From: Reichenbachiella sp. 5M10
Lineage (GTDB): Bacteria > Bacteroidota > Bacteroidia > Cytophagales > Cyclobacteriaceae
Assembly (NCBI RefSeq): GCF_002742335.1
Contig: NZ_MDGR01000007.1
Span: forward strand, 1,678,501 to 1,742,500
Direction of reading: 5' to 3'
Length of the DNA: 64,000 nt
Part shown: positions 44,600 to 53,404 of the stretch, in pieces
Numbering within the stretch: position 1 is the stretch's first letter
Layout of the letters: the number at the start of each line of letters is the position of its first letter
The notes under the pieces: model-generated
Seen by the model: only the letters and a program-made list of their open reading frames with translations
Told to the model about the DNA's origin: nothing
Databases searched by the model: none
Position numbers and translations under genes: made by a program

Positions 44600-46015
44600 T
44601 TATTTATAAAGAGGGATTGCAGCACGATATAGGAGATCGATGTTTTGAGTCATTTCTGCTTCGGTCATGGAGGCAAACCCTAGCCGGCAATGTTCGCTCT
44701 GCGAGTAGGTGTCTACATTGAGGTCGAGATGGATTTGTTTGGAGGATTGGATGAGGTTTTTGATGTCAATCCCTTGAAAATGAGCCCAAATAGCCATGCC
44801 ACCGTCAGGTTTACTAAAGGAAATTTTCTCACCAAATTTTTGCGCAAGCAAGTCGCAAAAAATGTCCCTACGCTGGCCGTATGTTTTGACGGCTTTTTTG
44901 ATGCTTCTTTGGATTTCGTTTTCTTCTATGAGTAGAGACAGTGCTTTTTCGAGGATGGGGTCTCCTCGTCTGTCGATGAGTTTGCGAATGGTCGTGCATC
45001 GTTCGATGATACTGCTGTGGGCGTACATGTATCCGATACGAATGGACGGTGCGAGGATCTTGCTAAACGACCCGATGTAGAGTACACGTTGACCCTGATC
45101 GATGCTGGCAATAGGGAGGATGGGAGAGCCACTGTAGTGGTAATCAAAGTCGTAATCATCCTCTAAGATGTAGAAGTCGTGCTTTTGCGAAAGCTCAAGT
45201 AGCTTGAGACGCTGTTCGATGGGCATGGTTACGGTCGTAGGGTAGTGATGGTGTGGACTGATATAGATGGCTTTGATAGGCTGTTTGTGCAGGAGTGCTT
45301 CGATTTGACCCATGTCTAGGCCTGTGGTACTGACGTCTACCGTGTGTAGGATGCCGCCGAGGTAGCGAATGGTTTCGTTGGCAGTTTCGTAATTGAGGCT
45401 GCCGACAATGACAGCATCTCCAGGAGTCAATAGAGCTGATAGCGCTAGGTAGATAGACATTTGACTGCCGCGAGTGATGAGCAATTCCTCTGTGCTCGCG
45501 GTGAGGGCACGGGTATCATGGAGGTAGCTGCTGAGTGAGCGACGCAGGCTCAGCTCTCCGGCGAAGTGTGCTCCGGTCAGGACGGATTTGCTCAGGGGAC
45601 CCTTGGTCAGAGACTTAGCCGTACGGTAGAGCTGCTCGATCGGAGCGATGCGGTAGTCTGGTGTACCATCGTTGATTTGGTGGGGCTGAGTGGCATAGTT
45701 CACTGGACGAGAACCAAGCTTCTTGGGGGACGAACCGAGTGCTTTGGGGGAGGTGATGGGGAGATTTCTTTTGATGAAGGTGCCTTTGTAGGGTATCACC
45801 TCAGTCCATCCTTGAGCCAGCAGCTCGTCATAGGCGAGTAGGATGGTCTTGCGGTTGAGTTGCAGCAGATCTGCGAGCTGTCTGCTACTCGGGAGTTTGG
45901 TGCCACTTAGGATGCGTTGACTCATTACCTCTTGGACCAATGCATCGGCCAACTGGAGATAAATGGCTCGCTTGGAGTCAGATTGGATACGTATGATGGA
46001 TTTCCATGGAAGCAT
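44600..46015 (-). CDS. MocR/PdxR-type GntR-aminotransferase regulator
   Basis: A 471-residue regulator. The GntR winged helix covers residues 15-80 (AIYLQLADALVQEVMSQRIL, KLPSSRQLADLLQLNRKTI); the rest is a class I aminotransferase fold with ILEDDYDFDYHYSG and the PLP lysine in IGSFSKILAPSIRIGYMY. MocR proteins use PLP as a signal and often act on a divergent gene. Here the divergent neighbour is a PNPOx-like flavoprotein, with matching half-sites in the gap. The start is the ATG at 46013-46015. Confidence 0.93.
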   Translation of the reverse strand: MLPWKSIIRIQSDSKRAIYLQLADALVQEVMSQRILSGTKLPSSRQLADLLQLNRKTILLAYDELLAQGWTEVIPYKGTFIKRNLPITSPKALGSSPKKLGSRPVNYATQPHQINDGTPDYRIAPIEQLYRTAKSLTKGPLSKSVLTGAHFAGELSLRRSLSSYLHDTRALTASTEELLITRGSQMSIYLALSALLTPGDAVIVGSLNYETANETIRYLGGILHTVDVSTTGLDMGQIEALLHKQPIKAIYISPHHHYPTTVTMPIEQRLKLLELSQKHDFYILEDDYDFDYHYSGSPILPIASIDQGQRVLYIGSFSKILAPSIRIGYMYAHSSIIERCTTIRKLIDRRGDPILEKALSLLIEENEIQRSIKKAVKTYGQRRDIFCDLLAQKFGEKISFSKPDGGMAIWAHFQGIDIKNLIQSSKQIHLDLNVDTYSQSEHCRLGFASMTEAEMTQNIDLLYRAAIPLYK

Positions 46016-46061
46016 AACTGGACCATTGTTTAATTGAAAACTGGTCTACAATGATAGTCCA
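46016..46061. promoter_or_regulatory. MocR operator: two direct and one inverted half-site
   Basis: AACTGGACCA (46016-46025) and AACTGGTCTA (46039-46048) repeat in the same direction, 23 bases apart. ATAGTCCA at 46054-46061 is the inverted form (TGGACTAT on the other strand). The first site touches the MocR start codon, and the latter two cover the -33 region of the plus-strand promoter. Confidence 0.6.
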
Positions 46062-46070
46062 CGGATATCG

Positions 46071-46078
46071 TATTTTTG
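46071..46078 (+). promoter_or_regulatory. -7 element of the PNPOx-like gene promoter
   Basis: TATTTTTG fits TAnnTTTG exactly, 22 bases before the start codon. No TTTG lies at the -33 distance; the MocR half-sites lie there, which suits an activated promoter. Confidence 0.5.
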
Positions 46079-46099
46079 TTGGAATAAAACCAAAATATT

Positions 46100-46762
46100 A
46101 TGTCACACTATCCAAAAGATACAAGAAATAAAATTGTCCGAGGGGCCAAACGAGCAAGCTATGATCAAGAGACAATCTATCGCATATTGGATGCGGGCTT
46201 TCTTTGCCATGTTAGTTTCGTCATGCAGGGCCAACCTTTCATGATTCCTACGGCGTATGCTCGCAAGGGAGACAAACTTTACATCCATGGTTCGGTCAAA
46301 AGTAGAACGCTCAACGAAACGAAGGATGGCACGCCTATATGTCTTTGTGTGACACACATGGACGGGCTCGTACTGGCACGCTCTGCCTTTCATCACTCAG
46401 TCAACTATCGATCAGCGATCATCTATGGACATGCCAAAGAGGTCATCGGGGAGGAAAATAAAAACGAAGCGCTTCGGTTGATTACCGAAAACTTCTTGCC
46501 TGGACGATGGGACGAAGTGCGTCAGCCCAACGCCAAAGAACTGGAGGTCACGGCGGTGTTGGAAATCACGATTGATACCGCATCTGCGAAAATTCGGTCT
46601 GGGGCACCAGTAGACGATAAGGAGGATTATGCGTTGGATATCTGGGCGGGAGAGTTGCCGATGAAGTCATGTTATGGTCAGCCAGTTGCGGACGAACAAT
46701 TGAGAGAAGACATAGATACGAGTCCATCGGTTAGGCTTGCATGGGAGAGAGCAAAAGAATAG
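46100..46762 (+). CDS. Pyridoxamine 5'-phosphate oxidase-like flavoprotein
   Basis: A 220-residue FMN-binding split-barrel protein. LDAGFLCHVSFVMQGQPFMIPTAYAR and LYIHGSVKSRTLN are the flavin-binding pattern of the NimA/PNPOx-like group, and YRSAIIYGHAKEV is also typical. The ATG at 46100 is 85 bases from the divergent MocR gene. True PdxH activity is not shown by sequence; the context with a PLP-sensing regulator suggests a role in vitamin B6 or amine metabolism. Confidence 0.87.
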   Translation: MSHYPKDTRNKIVRGAKRASYDQETIYRILDAGFLCHVSFVMQGQPFMIPTAYARKGDKLYIHGSVKSRTLNETKDGTPICLCVTHMDGLVLARSAFHHSVNYRSAIIYGHAKEVIGEENKNEALRLITENFLPGRWDEVRQPNAKELEVTAVLEITIDTASAKIRSGAPVDDKEDYALDIWAGELPMKSCYGQPVADEQLREDIDTSPSVRLAWERAKE

Positions 46763-46817
46763 ATTTGTTCCAATCAGAAGAGACAGAGGCGTGCTCTTGG
46801 ACAAATAAATGATAGAC

Positions 46818-47327
46818 ATGGCATTGATTAGAGAATTGTTGGGGAAGACCCCGACGCAAGGGGAAGGTTGTTGGTTTGCAGAGACTGCAGTAGTGATTGG
46901 CGATGTGACGATGGGGGACAACTGCAGTATATGGTACAATGCTGTATTGCGTGGAGACGTCAATTCAATCAAGATTGGCAACAACTCCAACGTGCAAGAC
47001 AATGCCATGATTCACTGCACCTACCTCAAAGCACCTACGGTGATTGGCAATCATGTCTCGATTGGTCACAATGCCATCGTACATGGATGTACGCTTGAGG
47101 ACAATGTGTTGGTAGGTATGGGGGCGATTGTGATGGACCATGTCGTCGTAGGCACAGGGTCTATCATTGGTGCAGGAGCTGTGGTACTCGAAAACACCAT
47201 CATAGAACCAGGCTCAGTCTATGTCGGCAACCCCGCTCGAAAAGTCAAAGACATAGGAGACAAGGGAACTGCAGAGATTCAACGTATTGCGGGTAATTAC
47301 CTTAAGTATTCTGGTTGGTACAAGTAG
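46818..47327 (+). CDS. Gamma carbonic anhydrase family protein
   Basis: About 169 residues of left-handed beta-helix hexapeptide repeats (FAETAVVIGDVTMGDNCSIWYNAVLRGDVNSIKIG). Metal ligands are expected in MIHCTY, and in VSIGHNAIVHGC. The end RIAGNYLKYSGWY is typical of the YrdA/PaaY group. Many of these bind zinc; only some are active anhydrases. I start at the ATG at 46818 to match the family N-terminus MALIRELLGKTP; an ATG at 46809 adds three residues. It follows the PNPOx-like gene by 55 bases. Confidence 0.9.
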   Translation: MALIRELLGKTPTQGEGCWFAETAVVIGDVTMGDNCSIWYNAVLRGDVNSIKIGNNSNVQDNAMIHCTYLKAPTVIGNHVSIGHNAIVHGCTLEDNVLVGMGAIVMDHVVVGTGSIIGAGAVVLENTIIEPGSVYVGNPARKVKDIGDKGTAEIQRIAGNYLKYSGWYK

Positions 47328-47487
47328 CACGATGGCTTGTCCTGCTCTGCATGCCTTCATGTGCTGGACAGTAGATTATATGTTTTGTCTTGAACTGCTT
47401 TGGTAGGCACAGGTTGCTGGATGTAACTTCAAGGATAGTAACTTGATTAGGTTCTCAAATAGAAGGAATACGAAATACAACAAAACC

Positions 47488-48006
47488 ATGAAAATAGCTA
47501 AACCTGAAAAGTCAGAGTACAACGAATTTTACCAAGGGTATGTAGATTATACCTTTCACGAAAGTGATATCCTGGGGTATCTCAAAGCACAGCGAGACGA
47601 GGTGATGAGCCTCTATGAGTCCTTGCCCGAAGAAAAACTGGATCATGCGTATGCCGAGGGGAAATGGACCGTCGAGCAGTTGCTGCGGCATATCATAGAT
47701 ACAGAACGGGTGTTTGGCTATCGAGCGATGTGCATCGCGCGAGGAGATCGTACGGATTTGCCTGGGTTTGATGAAAATGACTATGTGGATCAGTCCGACG
47801 ATAGCAGGAATACGAGACAAGACATGCTCACGGAGTTTATCCAAGTGCGCAATGCCAACATGAGTATGATTCTTAATTTCTCCAAAGAGATGTTGGCAAC
47901 TGTCGGCAATTCCAACGAGAGTCCTACCTCTGTTCGTGCTATCGTGTATATATTAGGGGGACATTTGGCACATCACTTGACTATACTAAAAGAGAGATAT
48001 CTGTAA
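47488..48006 (+). CDS. DinB-family protein
   Basis: A 172-residue four-helix protein. The metal-binding histidines lie in VEQLLRHIIDTERVFGYRAM and GGHLAHHLTILKERY, as in the DinB/YfiT group of putative thiol-dependent transferases. I start at ATG 47488 (MKIAKPEKSEY), which begins the ordered domain; an earlier start would add 15 lysine/arginine/asparagine-rich residues. Its stop shares one base with the next start, so it is coupled to the thioesterase. Confidence 0.88.
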   Translation: MKIAKPEKSEYNEFYQGYVDYTFHESDILGYLKAQRDEVMSLYESLPEEKLDHAYAEGKWTVEQLLRHIIDTERVFGYRAMCIARGDRTDLPGFDENDYVDQSDDSRNTRQDMLTEFIQVRNANMSMILNFSKEMLATVGNSNESPTSVRAIVYILGGHLAHHLTILKERYL

Positions 48007-48539
48007 TGTTCGAATTTGACCCCAATAAACGCTACGAGAAGACAACGAAGACTCGCTCTGTGATTCGGTTTCAAGATTGTGACCCATTGCGTCACCTCAA
48101 CAATGCGAAGTACTTCGACTATTATTTCAACGGTAGAGAGGATCAGGTACCTAAGCTCTATGGTTTGCAAAACTCAGAGATTTACCAGGCTTTTGATGCC
48201 GTATGGGTGGTGTACAATCATCAGATTTCGTATCTGCGCCCTGCTGGGATGGGAGAGTGGGTCAAACTACACTCTCGTGTCATGTGGTACGACGAACGTT
48301 CGGTGCTTGTGGAGTACTTCATGACGGATGACGAGGAGACGCATCTCAAAAATATCCTGTGGAGTAAGCTACGTTTTGTAGACAATGCGGGGAAGTCGAC
48401 AGAGCACCCTCCTAAGTTGATGGAGTTTCTGTCTACTGTTTCGTTTGATGACTATGCTTCAGGCAAGTCGTTGGATTTTGATCAGCGCTTGAAGGAAGTC
48501 AAGGAGGAGATTAAAAACCAAGCAATTCGCTACTATTGA
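48006..48539 (+). CDS. Acyl-CoA thioesterase-like hotdog protein
   Basis: A 177-residue hotdog-fold protein. RFQDCDPLRHLNNAKYFDYYFNGRE is the 4HBT-type active-site helix with the conserved D and N; VYNHQISYLRPAGMGEWVKLHSRV is the central strand pair. It starts at ATG 48006 overlapping the DinB stop. Substrate is unknown. Confidence 0.85.
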   Translation: MFEFDPNKRYEKTTKTRSVIRFQDCDPLRHLNNAKYFDYYFNGREDQVPKLYGLQNSEIYQAFDAVWVVYNHQISYLRPAGMGEWVKLHSRVMWYDERSVLVEYFMTDDEETHLKNILWSKLRFVDNAGKSTEHPPKLMEFLSTVSFDDYASGKSLDFDQRLKEVKEEIKNQAIRYY

Positions 48540-48702
48540 TCGGGCGTAGTTCATCTTGTCTGAACCTGCCCCGCCATGATAGGAGTTCATGCCGCTGTAT
48601 CAACTCACGTTGTCTTCGGTTTTTTCTATAAAAATAGATGGGATTTTATCGTAAAGATCACACCCTTATTCTATACATTTCGTTCATTGATCACCTCGTA
48701 CT

Positions 48703-48733
48703 TTTGAGATGCCTGTAGATTCTCGTATTTTAC
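48703..48733 (+). promoter_or_regulatory. Possible promoter of the ATPase-like/MscS operon
   Basis: TTTG at 48703-48706, a 19-base spacer and TATTTTAC at 48726-48733 (two mismatches in the -7 box), about 50 bases before the start codon. Confidence 0.35.
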
Positions 48734-48781
48734 ATGGCGCACGCTCATGTAGACAGGTGCCGTTTTTGATAGACCAATGAA

Positions 48782-51733
48782 ATGAACCAAACGAACGAGG
48801 ATCTTTTTGCGAAAGTAAAAGAGATTTATGCAGAGCATTATTTAGGAGAGATTGAGGAGCATTTGACTCGTGAGTGTGAGCATTTGCTGGCGTTGATTCG
48901 TACGACAGAGGCTTTTGAACCTAAGTCCAATGATCTGAAGGCGCAGAGTGAGCAGAGTGCAGCACTCAATGCTCGGCTGCATGATATCATAGACGAAGCG
49001 TGGCACACACCTGTCGAGAAGGATATCTCAGAGGTCTATGTATCGCTGGTCGAAGCGATGGAGGCGATGTTGGAGGGGCTGGAGCAGGAGCTTGTTATTG
49101 CGCAAGACGATGAGCGCTTTTTCCCTGTGAGCGGAGACACTTGGAGTATTCGTTTGGTCAAAACTTTTAAATCTTCTCTGTTGGGTTTCGGTCATTTGCC
49201 GAGACGTTTTGCGAACGTCTTTCGGAAGACCAAAAAACCATTGACCAATTGGTCACACAAGGTGCCGTTGCAGAACCTAGCGCGAAAGCATTATTTTGGA
49301 GATGTACTTACGTCGTTGCGAACAGTGACGGATCAGTTTTTTGGCAGTTTGATTCATCAATATCTTGACATCAAAGAATGGCTCGAAGAGGCATCCATCC
49401 ATGGGACACAACCCCGTGTTCATGCCGGAGTGATGGCCGAGAATATTCGTTCGTTCAAAGAACAATGGATGACCGATGTACGAGTCCAGATGGATAGGAT
49501 TGCCGCTGAGCAGCAAGAATGTTTTGCGCGGGAGTATGAGCGTGTGGGTACTTTTGAGTTGCCTACTCGCAAGTTGTCTACGTCTCGAGTGCTGAAGTGC
49601 CAGGAGGAGGCAAAGACCCAATGGAAGACTCACAACTACCAATGGAAAAACACCATATATGCACTCTGTGAGGATTGGCGTGCAGACCTGGATATCTATG
49701 TGCTCAAGCACCGCACGGTGGCGGAGTTTAGTGTGCTCAAGGTCGCTCAGGTCAAGAAACTCGTAGAGAATATCGATCCAGAGATCGAGAAGATACAGGC
49801 TTTTATTTTGGACTCTTTGGCCACATTGGACGGGTCGCATGAATCGATCCAAAAGGAACTCAAACGAATCAACTACCAAGCGGTGAGGCAGCTGGATCAA
49901 GATCTCGTCCCAAAACTTAGCGAAAAACTCTCCAATCAAAACATCGTCAATCTCATCAATAGGTTGGAAGTGACTGTGTGTCAGAATGTAGAAGCCTTGT
50001 CTGATGAGCATATTGTACTCAAGTCAGGAACATACGACCGCCCGTTGAAATCCGATGACTTTAGTCACGTGTCAATTCATGAGTTGATTACCTTCGAGAC
50101 CCTTCGGGTGTTTCAAAAGGAAATCAATGTGCTCAAATCACAGTTGTTTGCAGATTTGGAAGAGGCTTCCGATCAGACCAAAGACTTGGATCATGTGGTG
50201 ACTTTCAGTTTGTCGTCTGCGATAGCAGCATTGGATGAGGAGAAGACCGATGAAGAGGTAATCGCGATTGCCAAAGATGGATTCAAAAGAGCTTCGTCGA
50301 GATTGACCGAAGTAAGAGACAAACTTGAGATTTCTCTCAAGAAAAGTAGTGAAGCGTTGGACGGGGTGGTCACTCAATTTTGCGAAAGCTTGATCGCATT
50401 GAGTCTCAACGAAAACTCGAGAGAGTTGAAGATTAGGATCACCAAGGCAAAGGCCAAAAACCAAGCAAAGCAAGTGCGTACCGAGCTGCAGGATCGTTTG
50501 CGTATCAAGAGTCAAGAGGTGTTTGTAGTGATCAAAGAGAAATACAAGCTCGCCCAAGACTTGTTGAACCAGTTGAGTGGTAAATTCATCTTGACCGCAG
50601 GGAAACCAATATTGACTAAGCAGGTCTCGGATTTTTTGTTGGAATCGCAGCAGGCATTGGACAAGTTGCCTTTGATCTATCAGCGCTTGTATCAAATCGA
50701 ACCACTTACGGATATGGAGCTCTTTGAGGGGAGAGAGAAGGAGCTGGATAGCATTACTCAAGCTTTTGAGAACTGGCGATTGGGTCGATATGGAGCAACC
50801 GTCGTGCTAGGGGAGAAATGGGGTGGCTTGACCTCCTTCGTCAATCATGCTGTCAAAGAAGTGGGGTTTTCGTACCGCATCACGCGGTATGCTTTTTCCA
50901 ATAACGTGTGTAGCAAAGAAGGTTTTTTTGTGGTAATGGGCGAACTGCTAGACGAGGAACCCGTGGAGCACATGGATCAACTGGTGGAGTACTTTCATCA
51001 AGGGCCTAAGCAGGTCATTGTGATTGAAGATTTGCAGAACCTTTACCTGCGCAAGGTGAATGGGTTCGAGGCTTTGGAGACGCTGGCGGAGCTCATCAGT
51101 CGTACTGGACATCAAGTGTTTTGGCTGGCGACATGCACAGTCTACACCTGGACCTACCTGCGCAAGACGATTCGAATCGATGAGTTCTTTAGTTATAGCA
51201 TCGAAATGAAAGAGTTGTCTAGAGATCAAATTGTCAATATTGTGTGGAAACGAAATCGTATCAGTGGGTATAAAATTGTATTCGAACTGGATGACGAGCG
51301 TGCTGCTGACAAGAAATTTGCTAAGCTGGATGCAGAAGTCCAACAGAAAAAATTGAAAGATGAGTTTTTCGATGATCTCAATGACTTTGCGAAAAGCAAC
51401 GTGAGCATGGCATTGATTTTTTGGCTGTTGTCTACTCAAAACGTAGAGGGGAATCAGATCACCATAGGGACATTTCAAAAACCCAATTTGGATTTTTTGA
51501 AAGTGTTGTCTATGGACAAAATTCACGTTTTGCATGCTTTGATTCTGCACGATGGACTGACTGTCGAACAAGTGTGTCAAATCTTGCATATTCCTGCTGC
51601 ACCGTGTCAGTTGATCTTGTTTGCCTTACTCGAGGATGGGGTGGTGTTTTGTGAGGAGTCTGTTTATATGATCAACCCGATCGTGTACCGTGGAATGATT
51701 AGTTTGTTGGTATCTAAAAATTTAATTCATTAA
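48782..51733 (+). CDS. Large ATPase-like protein with degenerate P-loop, MscS partner
   Basis: A 983-residue protein without signal peptide or membrane segments. Residues 1-640 are helical and charged, with long heptad-like stretches. From about 648 it looks like an AAA+/STAND module: FEGREKELDSITQAFENW, then the P-loop position VVLGEKWGGLTS (677-685), where the Walker A lysine is replaced by glycine. A Walker B-like VIVIEDLQNLY follows at 746-756, a sensor-like QVFWLATC at 778-785 and a winged-helix-like end (MDKIHVLHALILHDGLTVEQVCQIL). Its stop shares a base with the MscS start, so the two are coupled. I do not recognise a named family. A regulatory or scaffold role for the channel is inference. 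Confidence 0.75.
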   Translation: MNQTNEDLFAKVKEIYAEHYLGEIEEHLTRECEHLLALIRTTEAFEPKSNDLKAQSEQSAALNARLHDIIDEAWHTPVEKDISEVYVSLVEAMEAMLEGLEQELVIAQDDERFFPVSGDTWSIRLVKTFKSSLLGFGHLPRRFANVFRKTKKPLTNWSHKVPLQNLARKHYFGDVLTSLRTVTDQFFGSLIHQYLDIKEWLEEASIHGTQPRVHAGVMAENIRSFKEQWMTDVRVQMDRIAAEQQECFAREYERVGTFELPTRKLSTSRVLKCQEEAKTQWKTHNYQWKNTIYALCEDWRADLDIYVLKHRTVAEFSVLKVAQVKKLVENIDPEIEKIQAFILDSLATLDGSHESIQKELKRINYQAVRQLDQDLVPKLSEKLSNQNIVNLINRLEVTVCQNVEALSDEHIVLKSGTYDRPLKSDDFSHVSIHELITFETLRVFQKEINVLKSQLFADLEEASDQTKDLDHVVTFSLSSAIAALDEEKTDEEVIAIAKDGFKRASSRLTEVRDKLEISLKKSSEALDGVVTQFCESLIALSLNENSRELKIRITKAKAKNQAKQVRTELQDRLRIKSQEVFVVIKEKYKLAQDLLNQLSGKFILTAGKPILTKQVSDFLLESQQALDKLPLIYQRLYQIEPLTDMELFEGREKELDSITQAFENWRLGRYGATVVLGEKWGGLTSFVNHAVKEVGFSYRITRYAFSNNVCSKEGFFVVMGELLDEEPVEHMDQLVEYFHQGPKQVIVIEDLQNLYLRKVNGFEALETLAELISRTGHQVFWLATCTVYTWTYLRKTIRIDEFFSYSIEMKELSRDQIVNIVWKRNRISGYKIVFELDDERAADKKFAKLDAEVQQKKLKDEFFDDLNDFAKSNVSMALIFWLLSTQNVEGNQITIGTFQKPNLDFLKVLSMDKIHVLHALILHDGLTVEQVCQILHIPAAPCQLILFALLEDGVVFCEESVYMINPIVYRGMISLLVSKNLIH

Positions 51734-52698
51734 TGATGAAGCGTATAGGCTTATTGATGACGTGTTGTATGCTAAGTGTGAGCTTAGCGTGGGGGCAAGG
51801 CAGAGATACCGTAGTGGTCGTGTTGGACACTGGGAGTCACCTTTCGAAAGTCGCTGTGGATACTCTCTCGAGCATGGAGAGCGTAGAGAATGAGGCCGAA
51901 AAGATCGTAAAAAGTCGCCCCAATGTGGAAGACTTTGTGTCTTTCGCTGAGGTATTTTGGACATTGGTGATTTTTGCCATGGGTTATCTCTTTATTCGCT
52001 TTACTTCGCGAATTTTGGAGTTGTTTGCAGAGAAGAGCACACGCTACCGGATCACGATCAAGAGCTTGATTCCGGTGATCAAAATTGTCAGCTGGATATT
52101 GGTGATTACGATCATTATCATGGGGGTTTTTGAGCCACCTGCTGCTACGATATTGGCGTTTTCGGCTTCTATAGGGGTAGCTGTGGGTTTTGCTTCGCAA
52201 GACATTCTCAAAAATATCTTTGGTGGGGTGATGATTTTGTTTGATAGACCCTTCAACTCTGGAGACAAGATCGAAGTAGGAGAGCACTACGGCGAAGTGG
52301 TGGAGATTGGTTTGCGCTCGACGCGAATTTTGACTCCAGACGATAGTATCGTCTCCATCCCCAATGGTGAGATCATGAACAAAGCGGTCTCCAATGCCAA
52401 CTCTGGTGAGCCCAACTGTCAGGTAGTTGCGGAGATCTATTTGCCGATCGAGGCAGATACGGTGAGGGTACGAGAGATTGCTACGCAAGCGGCACAAGTC
52501 TCCAAATACGTGTATATAAACAAGCCCATCGTAGTGATATTTCTCAACGAGATCAAAGAAAAGCAGTCGGTTCTCAAAATGCGCCTCAAGGCTTACGTAT
52601 TGGATATACGAGATGAATTCAAGTTCAAAAGTGAGATGACCGAAATCGTCATTCGCAAATTGATCGAAGCAGATGTAATCCATCGATCTCAAAAATAA
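51733..52698 (+). CDS. MscS-family mechanosensitive channel
   Basis: A 321-residue channel protein with a signal peptide-like start (MMKRIGLLMTCCMLSVSLAWG). Transmembrane helices lie at about 72-90 and 112-133, and the pore helix at 137-157 has the small-residue pattern ILAFSASIGVAVGFASQDILKN. The beta domain (FDRPFNSGDKIEVGEHYGEVVEIGLRSTRI and SIPNGEIMNKAVSN) and the alpha/beta C-domain follow. It is translationally coupled to the ATPase-like protein by an ATG that shares a base with the TAA. Confidence 0.93.
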   Translation: MMKRIGLLMTCCMLSVSLAWGQGRDTVVVVLDTGSHLSKVAVDTLSSMESVENEAEKIVKSRPNVEDFVSFAEVFWTLVIFAMGYLFIRFTSRILELFAEKSTRYRITIKSLIPVIKIVSWILVITIIIMGVFEPPAATILAFSASIGVAVGFASQDILKNIFGGVMILFDRPFNSGDKIEVGEHYGEVVEIGLRSTRILTPDDSIVSIPNGEIMNKAVSNANSGEPNCQVVAEIYLPIEADTVRVREIATQAAQVSKYVYINKPIVVIFLNEIKEKQSVLKMRLKAYVLDIRDEFKFKSEMTEIVIRKLIEADVIHRSQK

Positions 52699-52795
52699 AA
52701 GGGCTCTTGGGAAGACATTTTACACCATTTGTTTTTTGGTTTTCCCTGAGTTTTTGAACTTCGCAATCATATCATTCATCAAACGAATTCGGAAA

Positions 52796-53404
52796 ATGAA
52801 AATATTGGCCATAGGGAGGAATTATGTGGAGCACATCAAGGAGCTAAATAATGAGCGGCCAGATGAGCCTGTTGTGTTTTCCAAGCCAGATACTGCGTTG
52901 CTTCGCAACAATGACGCATTCTATTACCCTGATTTTACACAGGATATTCATCATGAGGTAGAGTTGGTGATTCGGATCTGTAAGGTGGGTAAAAACATCG
53001 AGGAAAAGTACGCACACAAATACTACGACCAATTCGCGATTGGTATTGATTTTACGGCCAGAGACCTTCAATCCAAGCTCAAGGCCAAGGGCTTGCCTTG
53101 GGATTTAGCCAAAGGTTTCAATGGTTCGGCGCCTATTTCAGAGTTTCGATCTACGGAGGGGTACAATCTCCGAGATTTGAATTTTAGTTTGAAAATCGAT
53201 GGACAGGAAGTACAGAATGGCAATACCAGTCATATGATGTTTGATGTGGATTTTATCATCTCTTATGTTTCCCAATACTTTACTTTGAAGAAGGGGGATC
53301 TTATCTTCACCGGGACACCCAAAGGCGTGGGCCCCATTCAAATTGGCAATCGTTTGGAGGCATATTTGGAAGATGAAAAAGTGATGGATTTTGAAATTAA
53401 GTAG
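52796..53404 (+). CDS. Fumarylacetoacetate hydrolase-family protein
   Basis: A 202-residue FAH-fold hydrolase. The N-terminus MKILAIGRNYVEHIKEL and the metal-binding HHEVELVIRI with the later E/D residues, GIDFTARDLQ, and FTGTPKGVGPI are the typical pattern of small FahA-like acylpyruvases. I start at ATG 52796, which gives the family start; an earlier frame extension is hydrophobic and unlikely. The 3' end overlaps the M23 gene by 14 bases. Confidence 0.9.
   Translation: MKILAIGRNYVEHIKELNNERPDEPVVFSKPDTALLRNNDAFYYPDFTQDIHHEVELVIRICKVGKNIEEKYAHKYYDQFAIGIDFTARDLQSKLKAKGLPWDLAKGFNGSAPISEFRSTEGYNLRDLNFSLKIDGQEVQNGNTSHMMFDVDFIISYVSQYFTLKKGDLIFTGTPKGVGPIQIGNRLEAYLEDEKVMDFEIK

Noticed and set aside
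51784-52692. Long minus-strand frame over the MscS gene
   Set aside because: Fully antisense to a well-supported channel gene; composition is shadow-like and no motif is present.
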